NCBI GenBank assembly: GCA_016124935.1
Contig: WGMS01000008.1
Span: 124,001-188,000, forward strand
Direction of reading: 5' to 3'
Length of the DNA: 64,000 bases
DNA from: a bacterium
Lineage (GTDB): Bacteria > Cyanobacteriota > Vampirovibrionia > Obscuribacterales > Obscuribacteraceae
Positions 35,592-44,799 of the stretch are shown piece by piece (position 1 is the first letter of the stretch; the number at the start of each line of letters is the position of its first letter). The translations under genes and the position numbers were made by a program. The notes beneath the pieces were generated by a model. The model did no database searches, had not been told where the DNA came from, and saw nothing but the letters and a program-made list of their open reading frames with translations.

Positions 35592-38500
35592 ATGACCATC
35601 ATGAACGATACCGAGTGTAGATACCTGATCCAGAGACGATTCGACGGTGATCTGGATCCCCATGAAGAACAATCCCTGGACGATTTCATCGATCGCTCAG
35701 AGTCATGCGCCAAGTTTGAGCACCAGCTCGACCAGATGATTCAGGGAGCAGAAGAGCTTTCTCTGCCGGAGGATTTCGCTCCGCCCAATCCGGAAGCTCT
35801 TGCAAAAGTTATTCAACAACAGTTACCGCAACAGAAAGCGGGCTTCTTCTCCGCCATCGCAGCTATGTTTGGAGGAGGAGGCGGCGGCAGTGCCACCAGA
35901 TCAAAAGGCAAAGGAAAGAAAGGCAAAAAGTCCGATCCTGATACAGCCTTTCCCCATCGATCTAAAAAGCCCCGGGGTCAAAAAGTGGAGATGGACCCGG
36001 ATGACGCAGCCATTTCTCAACGGCTGAAGTCTCTTCAGAAGTCAACCCAGCAAGAAGAATATATTGATTCCAGAGAAACACAGTCGACCACAAGTTCGCT
36101 CGGGCAGAAGCTCGGCTTCGAAGCCGGTCCGCTTATGCAGGAAGAATCGAGCCAATTGACCCTGGCAGAGTCTATTAAACGCAAGATAGCCGAATCCCAG
36201 GGATTGTCGACCGATGAAAATCACGGACAAGATCCTTACGCACAGGAGCCCTACGCCCAACCTCTCGCCCATGAACCGGAAGCGCAAGAGCAATGGAGCA
36301 AGCCGATGCCCCTCCCCGGTCAAACACAACCGCCTCAGCCCGGTCAATCGGGTCAAGTCGACTCACCGGTAGGGGTCATGCAGACTCCGGCCCCGCCCCA
36401 GAGACAATCGGGTATACCCACCCCTCATCCAGGCTCTTCCATTGGTCTTGCCCCTCCAGGTCAGGAAGGTGCTTCACCGGACTCCTGGGATACCAGACCG
36501 CCCAAAGGCAGCAAACCTGGTTCCGAGGATCCCGACTGGGGTCCGCCCCCGGTTCACGGCACCTGGGACGAACCGCAGTCCACCGTAGCCTCCCAGTCGA
36601 GCGGAGCCTGGGGTCAGCAGTCCTCCACGGGTCCGGTGCAGGCTCAGCCTGGCTCCGGATGGGGAGCAGCGCCTTCCGCAGGTTCCTCGGCGAACCTGGG
36701 GGGAGGAACCTGGGGACAACCTGCTGCTAATCAAGCGGAACAATCCACCAGCCAGGGTCTACCTCAATCGACCGGCTCCTGGGGACAGCCGGCTGCTCAG
36801 TCCAACGACTCCAACTGGTCTAATCCTCAGCAGCAGACTGCCACCGAGAGCGCTAGCCCCAACACCAGTGGGTCCTGGGCGACACCGCCGTCAGGTAAGA
36901 CCGACACAGGATGGGGAGCGAGCGCAGCCTCGAGCACGGCTAGCGGAGCCTGGTCCACGCCTGTTAAATCAGGCGATTCCTGGGGCACCGCCGCCGCGCA
37001 GGCAACCAGCCCCGGAGCCGACGCCAGCGGCAGCTGGGCCAGCCAACAGACTCCATCGACCACCACTGCACAGACAGGCGATCAGGGCTGGTCGAGTGCA
37101 CCTTCAACTTCCGACAGCGGCTGGGGAAGTCCTCAACAAACTCAACCCCCCGCACCGGAAGCTCAACCAGTAACAAATCAGGCAGCAGGAGGCTGGGGGA
37201 CTACACAAACCCAGGCTCATCCAGAGAGCTCTACCGGTACCTGGGGACAACCGGCCGGATCTTCTTCTGGAGGCGGAGGCTGGGGTGTACCCGGGACGGC
37301 AGAACCGGCCCAGGCTCAACCTGCACCCGAGCCTAAACCAGAACTTGGTTCCGGAGGCGGCTGGGGAACGCCCCAAGCCCAGGCTAAGCCCGATACTTCC
37401 AGTTGGGGTGGCGCAGCGCCCCAGACCACAGGCGAAACAGCCTGGGGAGCAGCTCCTACCAGTGGAGACCCGCTAGCTGCAAAAGCAGGTAGTCCCGGTT
37501 TCGGCACAGGTCAGAACCAGTTGCAGAGTGGCTGGGGAACCGGTACCGGTAATGATGGCGGATCTGCCTGGGGTACTCCCGGTCAGACAGACTCTGGTAC
37601 AGCGGCACAGCCAGCCACCGCTGGCGGTGGCTGGGGAGCAGCACCGGCAGGACCTCCCGCGACTAACCAGGGGGTCTGGGGCACCGCCGGAGACGCCGGG
37701 GCTGCCCAGACGACAGACTCTGGTGGAGCCGGTGGCTGGAGCATGCCGACACCCGGTCAAGATGCGAGCGCCCAAGATCTTTCCGGAAGAAAATCTAGCT
37801 GGTCGATTCCTGCAGAGCAACTCGAAACCGGATCGTTCAAAGCCTGGGACGAAGGCGGCAACCCAGCGGACACACTTGGCGCCGGCGCTCCATCTGCGGA
37901 AGCCGGACGATTCGATACACCGATTCAAGAGAGAGCTTCTTCACCCATGCAGGACGATCCCCAGAGTCACTGGGATGTTCCTATTCAAGAGAAGATGAAG
38001 CAGCAGGCTCCGGTCGCTCCTGCACAGCCCGAAGCGGCTCCCACCCCGGCAGCGTCCAACTGGGGCGCTGAGCCGGCCAAAGCATCTGGCCTGGGAGATT
38101 CGGCCCAGAGCCACTGGGATCTACCGATTCAAGAAAAAATCAAACAGACCGGTCACCCCCCGGAGGCAGCGCCCCAGGCACCGCCCAATCAACTGCCGGC
38201 GTTCGGCCAGGCACCTTCCCCGGCTCCGCCTGCGATCGCTCCAGCCCTGCCGGAACCGGTATCTAGTGCCGATGCAGCAGTGACTGGTGGTCAAAGCGGG
38301 TTGTTCGGGCAACCCCTGGATGACCGGGCCATAGACCAGATTTTCAGCACCAACCTTGGCGTACCTGAGGACACCACCCCTGGTGCTGCAGCAGCTCCTC
38401 CATCTCCAGTCGTTGCCGAGGCACCGACGCCTGCCACTACTCCACCAGACCAGGGCGCATGGGGCAGTGCTCCTGCCACTACCGCTCCTGACCAGGGTGC

Positions 38501-40136
38501 CTGGGGCAACGCAGCCCCTGCCGCTCCCGCTCCTGACCAGGATGCCTGGGGAACTCCTGCTATCTCCGCACCGGACCAGGGGGCATGGGTCAGTGCTCCT
38601 GCCACTGCCGCTCCTGACCAGGGGGCATGGGGCAACGCAGCCCCTGCCGCTCCTGACCAGGGGGGATGGGGAGCCCCTGCCGCTCCCGCTCCTGACCAGG
38701 GTGCCTGGGGAGGTCCTGCCACTGCCGCTCCTGACCAGGGTGCCTGGGGAGCTCCTGCCGCTCCCTCTCCTGACCAGGGTGCCTGGGGCAACGCAGCCCC
38801 TGCCGCTCCCGCTCCTGACCAGGGTGCCTGGGGCAACGCAGCCCCTGCCGCTCCCGCTCCTGACCAGGGTGCCTGGGGCAGCGCAGCCCCTGCCGCTCCG
38901 TCGGCCCCTGCAGCCTGGGGGCAACCACCATCTCAGGACTTCGCACCGCCTGCAGGGATGATGCCACCGCAGACCCCTGTCGAAGCCAGTGCGCCTAAGA
39001 TAAGCTCCCTGCCTGCGAAAAATGGGTCGGAGCTGGGCAGTGACGCAGCCAATCAAAGAACATCCGGGATATTCAATCTCGATGACAGGGCCGTCGACCA
39101 GATATTCGAAAAGATGGGAGTGCCCGAAAGTCCTCAATCCCAGCCTACAGCCGAAGTTGCGGCAATGCCGCCCCAACCTCAAGCACCTTCTTCTATGCCG
39201 GTTCAGGCTCCACAGCCGGAGGTTCCTCAAATGGCTCCGGCTCAAGCGCCACCAGCCGCGCCCGTACCGGCAGCGGCAGGTGGCTTATTCCATATAAACG
39301 ATTCGGATATGGACAAAATGTTCGACAAAGTGCTCGCCACTCCGGGAGCCGCGTCGGACGCCATGTCGGCCCCTGTTCAACAGACCGCTCCGGATCCGCA
39401 GATGAGCACTGGTGGTTGGGGAGCCCCCGGCGGTATGGCGATAGGTTCAAACACAATGCCCGCTCCTCCTGCCGCTATCATGCCCCCGGAGATGCCTATG
39501 GCTCCTCCTGCTCCACCCCTGCCCGCGGCGCCTGCCATGCCGGCACCACCTGCGGGGTTACCTCCTGTGCCGGCCCAGGCTCCTCCGGCCATGGCTCAGG
39601 CCATGCCCCAGACACCTCCGCCGAAAGTCGAAGGTATCGGTAAGTTAGACGCCAGTGTCGACACCAATGATAGTGGCTCCGGTCGAATCGCCGCAATCGG
39701 TAAGTTCCTACTGGACCAGAAGGATCTCGAGAAACTGGGCAAAATAACCGAAGCAGATCAAGGTGAGGTCAAAATGCGAATCCTCACCATGGAGGCTTCC
39801 GCAGACCTTCAATCTTTATTGAAAGAGATCGGAGCCCAGGAAAAGGTTATTGGTTCAGTAATTGTCGGTCATGACGGTTTGCTTATCGCCAACACTATGC
39901 CGGAAGAGGTAGACGCTGAATCCATGGGGGTCTGGGCCCTCGGTGTCTATATGAACACTGAGCATGTCACCAAGAAAATGGGACATGATCGAGTGCACCA
40001 GGTGGTATCACGAACACCGAGAGGCTACGTCGTCATTGCCGATTTCGGAGGAGGTCTGCTGGTCACCATCACCGATGGCACCGAAACCACAACTCTGATT
40101 CCGCTGATGCGCAAAATCACCGACCTGGTCAGCTAA
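35592..40136 (+). CDS. Giant WG-repeat protein: degenerate anti-sigma head, disordered middle, roadblock domain
   Basis: 1514 aa. Residues 1-65 resemble a zinc-finger anti-sigma domain (CRYLIQRRFDGDLDPHEEQS, then SESCAKF), but the usual His and last Cys are replaced. Residues 65-1370 are low-complexity, rich in Pro, Ala, Gly, Gln and Ser, with about 30 Trp-Gly dipeptides including 11 tandem PDQGAWG units. Three copies of a G-(L/I)-F...DD/ND...D-x-(I/M)-F motif occur (GLFGQPLDDRAIDQIF, GIFNLDDRAVDQIF, GLFHINDSDMDKMF), along with three PIQE motifs. The last 120 residues form a roadblock/LC7 domain (IGSVIVGHDGLLIANTMPE, VVIADFGGGLLVTITD). There is no membrane segment. It is probably a cytoplasmic scaffold tied to the upstream sigma factor. 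Confidence 0.88.
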   Translation: MTIMNDTECRYLIQRRFDGDLDPHEEQSLDDFIDRSESCAKFEHQLDQMIQGAEELSLPEDFAPPNPEALAKVIQQQLPQQKAGFFSAIAAMFGGGGGGSATRSKGKGKKGKKSDPDTAFPHRSKKPRGQKVEMDPDDAAISQRLKSLQKSTQQEEYIDSRETQSTTSSLGQKLGFEAGPLMQEESSQLTLAESIKRKIAESQGLSTDENHGQDPYAQEPYAQPLAHEPEAQEQWSKPMPLPGQTQPPQPGQSGQVDSPVGVMQTPAPPQRQSGIPTPHPGSSIGLAPPGQEGASPDSWDTRPPKGSKPGSEDPDWGPPPVHGTWDEPQSTVASQSSGAWGQQSSTGPVQAQPGSGWGAAPSAGSSANLGGGTWGQPAANQAEQSTSQGLPQSTGSWGQPAAQSNDSNWSNPQQQTATESASPNTSGSWATPPSGKTDTGWGASAASSTASGAWSTPVKSGDSWGTAAAQATSPGADASGSWASQQTPSTTTAQTGDQGWSSAPSTSDSGWGSPQQTQPPAPEAQPVTNQAAGGWGTTQTQAHPESSTGTWGQPAGSSSGGGGWGVPGTAEPAQAQPAPEPKPELGSGGGWGTPQAQAKPDTSSWGGAAPQTTGETAWGAAPTSGDPLAAKAGSPGFGTGQNQLQSGWGTGTGNDGGSAWGTPGQTDSGTAAQPATAGGGWGAAPAGPPATNQGVWGTAGDAGAAQTTDSGGAGGWSMPTPGQDASAQDLSGRKSSWSIPAEQLETGSFKAWDEGGNPADTLGAGAPSAEAGRFDTPIQERASSPMQDDPQSHWDVPIQEKMKQQAPVAPAQPEAAPTPAASNWGAEPAKASGLGDSAQSHWDLPIQEKIKQTGHPPEAAPQAPPNQLPAFGQAPSPAPPAIAPALPEPVSSADAAVTGGQSGLFGQPLDDRAIDQIFSTNLGVPEDTTPGAAAAPPSPVVAEAPTPATTPPDQGAWGSAPATTAPDQGAWGNAAPAAPAPDQDAWGTPAISAPDQGAWVSAPATAAPDQGAWGNAAPAAPDQGGWGAPAAPAPDQGAWGGPATAAPDQGAWGAPAAPSPDQGAWGNAAPAAPAPDQGAWGNAAPAAPAPDQGAWGSAAPAAPSAPAAWGQPPSQDFAPPAGMMPPQTPVEASAPKISSLPAKNGSELGSDAANQRTSGIFNLDDRAVDQIFEKMGVPESPQSQPTAEVAAMPPQPQAPSSMPVQAPQPEVPQMAPAQAPPAAPVPAAAGGLFHINDSDMDKMFDKVLATPGAASDAMSAPVQQTAPDPQMSTGGWGAPGGMAIGSNTMPAPPAAIMPPEMPMAPPAPPLPAAPAMPAPPAGLPPVPAQAPPAMAQAMPQTPPPKVEGIGKLDASVDTNDSGSGRIAAIGKFLLDQKDLEKLGKITEADQGEVKMRILTMEASADLQSLLKEIGAQEKVIGSVIVGHDGLLIANTMPEEVDAESMGVWALGVYMNTEHVTKKMGHDRVHQVVSRTPRGYVVIADFGGGLLVTITDGTETTTLIPLMRKITDLVS
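38445..38896 (+). repeat. Tandem repeat array, 11 PDQGAWG units inside the WG-repeat gene
   Basis: Eleven units of 30-45 bp with the core CCTGACCAGGG(T/G)GC(C/A)TGGGG encode PDQGAWG followed by variable Ala/Pro spacers. The near-identical DNA of many units points to recent slippage or unequal exchange. All units stay in frame. The array also creates long open but false frames on the opposite strand. Confidence 0.9.
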
Positions 40137-40159
40137 CCATCTGAAAAAAAACGCTGCTA

Positions 40160-40186
40160 GAAGACCTCGACAAAATCGAGGTCTTC
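40160..40186. terminator. Bidirectional intrinsic terminator
   Basis: GAAGACCTCGA (40160-40170) pairs perfectly with TCGAGGTCTTC (40176-40186) over a CAAAA loop. It sits between two convergent genes, with a T run beyond each arm (TTTTTTT on the minus strand at 40151-40144). The minus-strand stop codon abuts it. Confidence 0.85.
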
Positions 40187-40564
40187 TCATTTGTTATGTT
40201 TAAAAGGTCTTCTCAAAAGCGCTTTTATTCTGGCGCTCAGCTCCCGCAGATCACAGGGCTTGGTTACATAATCGTCAGCACCGGCATCAAGACCGGCTTC
40301 TTTCTCCTGAACAGTATCTTTACCTGTCAGAATCAAGACCGGTGTTTTCGACCCCCGGCTGCGCAAATCTTTCAACACTTCAAGACCGCCTATCTTCGGC
40401 AGGCCAAGGTCAAGAATAACCGCGTCGAAGTCATCTCTGCGTAATATATCTATGGCGGTCTGGCCATCATGGGCCTCCGCCAGAGAATAATCGAGAGAAC
40501 CAAGATAGGCAGCGAGCATTTCTGCCACATCCAGGTCGTCTTCTACTATGAGCAACTTGGCCAT
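40187..40564 (-). CDS. Single-domain response regulator (CheY-like receiver)
   Basis: A 125-aa stand-alone receiver. The acidic pocket is in LLIVEDDLDVAEML, the phosphoacceptor Asp is in DAVILDLGLP, the conserved Thr is in PVLILTGKD, and the Lys is in DDYVTKPCDLREL. No DNA-binding domain follows. It must act by protein contact or phosphotransfer. It is alone on its strand and convergent with the WG-repeat/roadblock gene. No histidine kinase is adjacent. Confidence 0.92.
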   Translation of the reverse strand: MAKLLIVEDDLDVAEMLAAYLGSLDYSLAEAHDGQTAIDILRRDDFDAVILDLGLPKIGGLEVLKDLRSRGSKTPVLILTGKDTVQEKEAGLDAGADDYVTKPCDLRELSARIKALLRRPFKHNK

Positions 40565-40590
40565 TCTATGGAATCAATCCGCCTTAAACT

Positions 40591-41061
40591 TCAGTTATGA
40601 CACATATCCACGCCCTTCTTCTCGAAGTAACGCTGATGATACTCTTCCGCCATCCAGAAGGTCGAAGCGGGTAGTACCTCTGTGACCACCGGGTCCTTGA
40701 ATTCGCCGGATTTATTCATCTCTGCTATCAGTTCTTTTGCCAGGCTCTCCTGCTCTGCACTATGAAAAAATATGGCGGAGCGATACTGCCGACCCACATC
40801 CGGACCCTGGCGATTGAGCTGGGTCGGGTCATGGCACCAGAAAAAGATATTGAGCAGCTCTTGAAATGAGAGCTTGGTCTCATCGAAGTCGACTTTTACC
40901 ACCTCGGCGTGACCGGTCTGATCCGTACAGACCTGTTCATACGTAGGGTTCTCGGTGCAGCCGCCGGCGTAACCGACTTTCGTGTCGATTACACCATCCA
41001 CTTTGGAAAACGCCGCTTCCACACCCCAGAAACAGCCGGCGGCAAAAGTCGCAGTTTGCAT
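40591..41061 (-). CDS. msrA: Peptide methionine sulfoxide reductase A
   Basis: Reduces methionine-S-sulfoxide in oxidised proteins. The 156-aa protein has the catalytic Cys in AAGCFWGVEAAF, then GVIDTKVGYAGG, HAEVVKVDFDE, FFWCHDPTQLNRQGPDVGRQYRS and a resolving Cys four residues from the end (VDMCHN). The ORF is open to 41160, but AAGGTG eight bases before the ATG at 41061 and the family start support the shorter form. It ends 27 bp before the receiver gene on the same strand. Confidence 0.93.
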   Translation of the reverse strand: MQTATFAAGCFWGVEAAFSKVDGVIDTKVGYAGGCTENPTYEQVCTDQTGHAEVVKVDFDETKLSFQELLNIFFWCHDPTQLNRQGPDVGRQYRSAIFFHSAEQESLAKELIAEMNKSGEFKDPVVTEVLPASTFWMAEEYHQRYFEKKGVDMCHN

Positions 41062-41146
41062 TGATTCACCTTGGGTCCTTCCATAGACCAGAGAATTTAG
41101 CAGATTTTCGCTTGCAAAGAAACCGTTCGGCAAAGGAATTAAAGAA

Positions 41147-41180
41147 GAAGGTCGAAGCACTTTTATGCACTTCGACCTTC
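41147..41180. terminator. Intrinsic terminator between dnaK and msrA
   Basis: GAAGGTCGAAG (41147-41157) pairs with CTTCGACCTTC (41170-41180), an 11-bp stem with a 12-nt loop. TTTTT follows on the plus strand. On the minus strand, where dnaK ends, the downstream TTCTTTAATT is less T-rich. It lies 46 bp past the dnaK stop. Confidence 0.7.
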
Positions 41181-41225
41181 CTTTTTCTATTCGATTCGAT
41201 TCAACTCAGATTTCTGAGAATTGGA

Positions 41226-43121
41226 TCAGGACTCCACTTCAGCATCGATGATGTCATCATCCGAAGGAGAAGCTGAGGCGTTGGCGGCGGATGCTCCGCC
41301 GGCGGCGGCGCCTACCGGCTGCTTGTTCTGGATATCCTGCTGGATTTCCACAGTCAAGCCCCTGAGGTCATTCATCAGATTCTTGATTTCTTCTGCCGGT
41401 GCACCGGACTCCAACTTACTGCGGATATCCTTGATGATACCCTCGGCTTTCTCCTTGTGACCAGAGGACACGGCATCGCCTGCATCCTGGAGCTGACGCT
41501 CGAGCTGGTAGCACATGGAATCGGCTTCGTTCTTGAGATCAGCCCTCTCTTTGCGCTCCTTGTCTTCGGAGGCGTGGGATTGAGCTTCCTTGACCATGCG
41601 CTCGATGTCGGTGTCAGACAGGTTGGTGGATGCGGTAATGGTGATTTTCTGCTCTTTACCAGTGTTCTGATCCTTGGCGCTTACCGATAGAATTCCGTTG
41701 GCGTCGATATCAAAAGAGACTTCGATTCTCGGCATTCCTCGCGGTGCTGCCGCAATTCCGTCAAGACGGAAGTTGCCGAGCAACTTATTGTCTCTAGCCA
41801 TCGCTCTTTCGCCCTGGAAGACGTAGACATCTACTCCGGGCTGATTGTCCTCAGCGGTGGAAAAGGTCTCCGACTTGTGGCAGGGAATGGTTGTGTTCTT
41901 CTCCACCAGTTTGGTGAAGACACCACCCATGGTCTCAATACCGAGCGATAGTGGGGTAACATCGAGAAGCACCACTTCTTTGACTTCACCGGCAAGAACA
42001 CCGGCTTGTACGGCGGCGCCGACGGCAACCACCTCGTCGGGATTGACGCTCTGGTTCGGTTCCTTGCCACCGGTCAATTTCTTAACCAGCTCTTTGACCG
42101 CCGGAATTCTGGTGGAGCCGCCGACAAGAACAACATCCTTGATCTCGTTCAAGCTGAGACCGGAATCCTTGATGGCCTGCTCGACCGGACCACGACAACG
42201 CTCAACCAGATCTCTGGTCAGATCGTCGAATTTGGCTCTCGAAAGCTTCATATCGAGATGTTTGGGTCCAGTCTCATTGGCGGTGACAAAGGGCAACGAG
42301 ATCGTGGTTTCGGTTACGGAAGAGAGCTCGATCTTGGCTTTCTCCGCGGCTTCAGTCAACCGCTGCAGAGCCTGAGGATCTTTGCGGAGATCAATACCCT
42401 CGGCATTCTTGAACTCTTCGGCAAGCCAGTGCACCACTTTCTGATCGAAATCATCACCACCCAGATGAGTATCACCGGAAGTTGACTTCACTTCGAAGAC
42501 ACCATCGCCCACTTCCAGGATGGAGACATCAAAGGTACCACCACCCAGGTCGAAGACAAGAATAGTTTCGTCGGTTTTCTTGTCGAGACCATAAGCAAGC
42601 GCAGCAGCTGTCGGCTCGTTTATAATCCGGAGCACTTCCAGTCCGGCAATGGTGCCGGCATTCTTGGTGGCTTGGCGCTGGGAGTCATTGAAGTAGGCCG
42701 GCACGGTTATAACAGCGCTGGTCACAGGTTCGCCGAGATAGGTCTCGGCGTCTTCTTTGAGTTTGCGCAGCACCATGGCGGAGATCTCTTCCGGGGCGTA
42801 ATCTTTGCCGCCGGCGGCAACTTTACAGCCGCCATCCGGTCCTTTGGAGACACGGTAAGATACGGCTTCTCGCTCGGAGTCTACTTCCTCATGTCTTCTT
42901 CCGATAAAACGCTTTATAGAATATACGGTGTTCTGGGGGTTGACCACTGCCTGACGGCGGGCCAACTGACCGACAAGGCGCTCACCATTCTTGGCGAATG
43001 CAACCACTGATGGGGTAGTACGAGCGCCTTCCGCGTTGGCGATAACCGTCGGCTGTCCACCTTCCATAACGGCTACTACGGAGTTTGTAGTGCCAAGGTC
43101 AATTCCAACAGATTTTCCCAT
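41226..43121 (-). CDS. dnaK: Chaperone DnaK (Hsp70)
   Basis: A 631-aa Hsp70. The ATPase domain begins [17 protein letters not shown] and contains [30 protein letters not shown] and [10 protein letters not shown]. The interdomain linker is [12 protein letters not shown], and the substrate-binding domain and lid follow. The C-terminus is Ala/Ser-rich and ends in the EEVD-like bacterial tail [11 protein letters not shown]. No grpE, dnaJ or CIRCE operator is adjacent. A short 6-bp hairpin (43160-43175) lies in its leader. Confidence 0.96.
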   Translation of the reverse strand: MGKSVGIDLGTTNSVVAVMEGGQPTVIANAEGARTTPSVVAFAKNGERLVGQLARRQAVVNPQNTVYSIKRFIGRRHEEVDSEREAVSYRVSKGPDGGCKVAAGGKDYAPEEISAMVLRKLKEDAETYLGEPVTSAVITVPAYFNDSQRQATKNAGTIAGLEVLRIINEPTAAALAYGLDKKTDETILVFDLGGGTFDVSILEVGDGVFEVKSTSGDTHLGGDDFDQKVVHWLAEEFKNAEGIDLRKDPQALQRLTEAAEKAKIELSSVTETTISLPFVTANETGPKHLDMKLSRAKFDDLTRDLVERCRGPVEQAIKDSGLSLNEIKDVVLVGGSTRIPAVKELVKKLTGGKEPNQSVNPDEVVAVGAAVQAGVLAGEVKEVVLLDVTPLSLGIETMGGVFTKLVEKNTTIPCHKSETFSTAEDNQPGVDVYVFQGERAMARDNKLLGNFRLDGIAAAPRGMPRIEVSFDIDANGILSVSAKDQNTGKEQKITITASTNLSDTDIERMVKEAQSHASEDKERKERADLKNEADSMCYQLERQLQDAGDAVSSGHKEKAEGIIKDIRSKLESGAPAEEIKNLMNDLRGLTVEIQQDIQNKQPVGAAAGGASAANASASPSDDDIIDAEVES

Positions 43122-43400
43122 TATCTCTGGTCCTCGTGAAACAGTACTAAGTAAGAAGGCCTCTTACAGAAGAGGGTTTGAAAGCTGATCTCTCGGTGCG
43201 GAGGCAGTGAGCGGCATTTTCAACCGTTATCTCTCTAAACCCGAATCTGATTCCGAGAATCTAGCCCTGCTACTTCTCACTTTATTGAAAACGAGAGCAT
43301 TATCCGAAAAACGACATTTTTCCTTAATCATCTCTTGCCGGAATCCCTTAAATCTTGTCATACTTCCTGCAAATTAGCAGAATCGATACAAAGATAGACG

Positions 43401-44630
43401 ATGAGCCCCCGGACAGATATACGAGTAAGGAAAGCACCAGCTCTTCAACACATTGCGGCGCTAGTCATGCTGCTTCTCATACTATCATTCGGGAAAATCT
43501 CGCCCTCGGCAGCTCAGAGCGCTCCACCACCGCCTCCGCCTGGAGCCACCCTTGTGGGAGGAGCAGGACCGAGTTCGGCGACAAGCGGCTATATCCCTCC
43601 GGTTACCGGGGACGATATAACCGATTCGCTTGCCTTGAAGAGCGGCATGAAAATCTATTTCGATATCAAGTCGGGTCTGGACACCCGTTGGAAGCCTGTC
43701 GGAGACTATATATTCGAAGCGACCATAGATTACAATGATCGTCGCGGCTATGCCTTCGACTGGCATATGTCTGCACCGGCAAACGCCTCCGGTTCCAGAG
43801 CCGTAGATGCCGAGGACATGCGGGAAGCACATAAAGTCAGCCTTTTTTACCCGGATAACGAATCAGCAACGTTAATCGGCTACACCAGCATAGTCAGGGT
43901 CTCGGATTATCACTACAAGAGACTGAAGTCGGGACAGGGAGCGGATTTTCATTTGGATGGTCCAGACTCTCTCCAGGTTCTCAAAAAACCGGTTCGCCCC
44001 ACACCGGAAACCATTCATCTCGACGGAGTCGAATCGCTGACAATAAATATAGACCACGCCCCGGTTCAAGTAAGAACTCTACGATGCAAGACTGATGTAG
44101 GCTGGTCTTATTGGATTCTCGACAACGCCAGGTTTCCGATTCTAATTCAGGGAGACGGCCCTTTTCAATGGAAAGCCTCAATGCTGTCCTACACAGGCAT
44201 CAAGAAAGGCAGCGGCACTCCCGGCAGTGGCAACAAAAAAGCTCGCGATGAAGCTGACAAAGTAATCGATCAACTAAACAAATCAGGTAAAGCGATATCA
44301 CATTTGATACTATTTGATTTCGACTCGGATAGGTTGCGACCTCTGTCCAAAGAGATTCTCGTCGAGATCTCCAGGTATCTGCGCCAGAAACCGGATCTGC
44401 ATTTGAGAGTAGAAGGGCACACCTGTAATATCGGCAGCAAGCACTATAATCTCGATCTTTCCCAGCGGCGCGCCGAAAGCGTCAAGCGTTTCCTGGTAGA
44501 ACATTGCGGCATAGACCCAGGCAGATTGGTCCCGATAGGCTATGGTTTTTCCAGACCGATGGCAGCGAACGGCACCGAAACTGGCAGGCGCAAGAACAGA
44601 CGTGTGGTTTTCAGCACAATCAGTCAATAA
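43401..44630 (+). CDS. Exported protein with C-terminal OmpA-like domain
   Basis: A 409-aa envelope protein. The N-terminal signal or anchor segment is at about residues 14-38, followed by a Pro-rich stretch (APPPPPPG). A beta-rich middle domain of unknown type (about 60-275) follows, then an OmpA/MotB peptidoglycan-binding domain (about 295-409) with ILFDFDSDRLRP, LRVEGHTCNIGS, the LSQRRAESVKRFL helix carrying the conserved Arg, and GRRKNRRVVF. It probably fastens the outer envelope to the wall. It is divergent from dnaK across a 279-bp gap. Confidence 0.85.
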   Translation: MSPRTDIRVRKAPALQHIAALVMLLLILSFGKISPSAAQSAPPPPPPGATLVGGAGPSSATSGYIPPVTGDDITDSLALKSGMKIYFDIKSGLDTRWKPVGDYIFEATIDYNDRRGYAFDWHMSAPANASGSRAVDAEDMREAHKVSLFYPDNESATLIGYTSIVRVSDYHYKRLKSGQGADFHLDGPDSLQVLKKPVRPTPETIHLDGVESLTINIDHAPVQVRTLRCKTDVGWSYWILDNARFPILIQGDGPFQWKASMLSYTGIKKGSGTPGSGNKKARDEADKVIDQLNKSGKAISHLILFDFDSDRLRPLSKEILVEISRYLRQKPDLHLRVEGHTCNIGSKHYNLDLSQRRAESVKRFLVEHCGIDPGRLVPIGYGFSRPMAANGTETGRRKNRRVVFSTISQ

Positions 44631-44681
44631 ACCGGATTAATTTAAACCGTCCTCAATACGTAATATCCCCAGTTTCTTAGT

Positions 44682-44708
44682 TTCTTCAAGAGGCTATTCT
44701 CTTAAGAA
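44682..44708. repeat. Hairpin downstream of the OmpA-like gene
   Basis: TTCTT-C-AAGAG pairs with CTCTT-AAGAA, ten base pairs with one bulge over a GCTATT loop. No T tail follows. It may be a Rho-type or leader structure of the next gene. Confidence 0.3.
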
Positions 44709-44799
44709 CAGCTCAGTTGCAAGGTAGGAATCAGGAACGACAAGAGCACCAAACAGTCGCCCTTTCCTCCTTCATGTTTATAGAGATCCCCCAGAATCA

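Noticed and set aside
38445..38896. CRISPR-like or intergenic satellite repeats
   Set aside because: Units are in frame inside a long ORF and spacing is set by codons, so this is a protein repeat.
38121..39245. 374-codon and 181-codon open frames on the minus strand across the WG-repeat gene
   Set aside because: They are created by the repeat's codon bias (TGG, GCC, CCT) on the other strand. The products are Arg/Gly-rich or repeated APWSG strings without start signals or domains.
43122..43400. CIRCE operator upstream of dnaK
   Set aside because: I looked for TTAGCACTC-N9-GAGTGCTAA and for close variants and saw none. Only a 6-bp hairpin is present.
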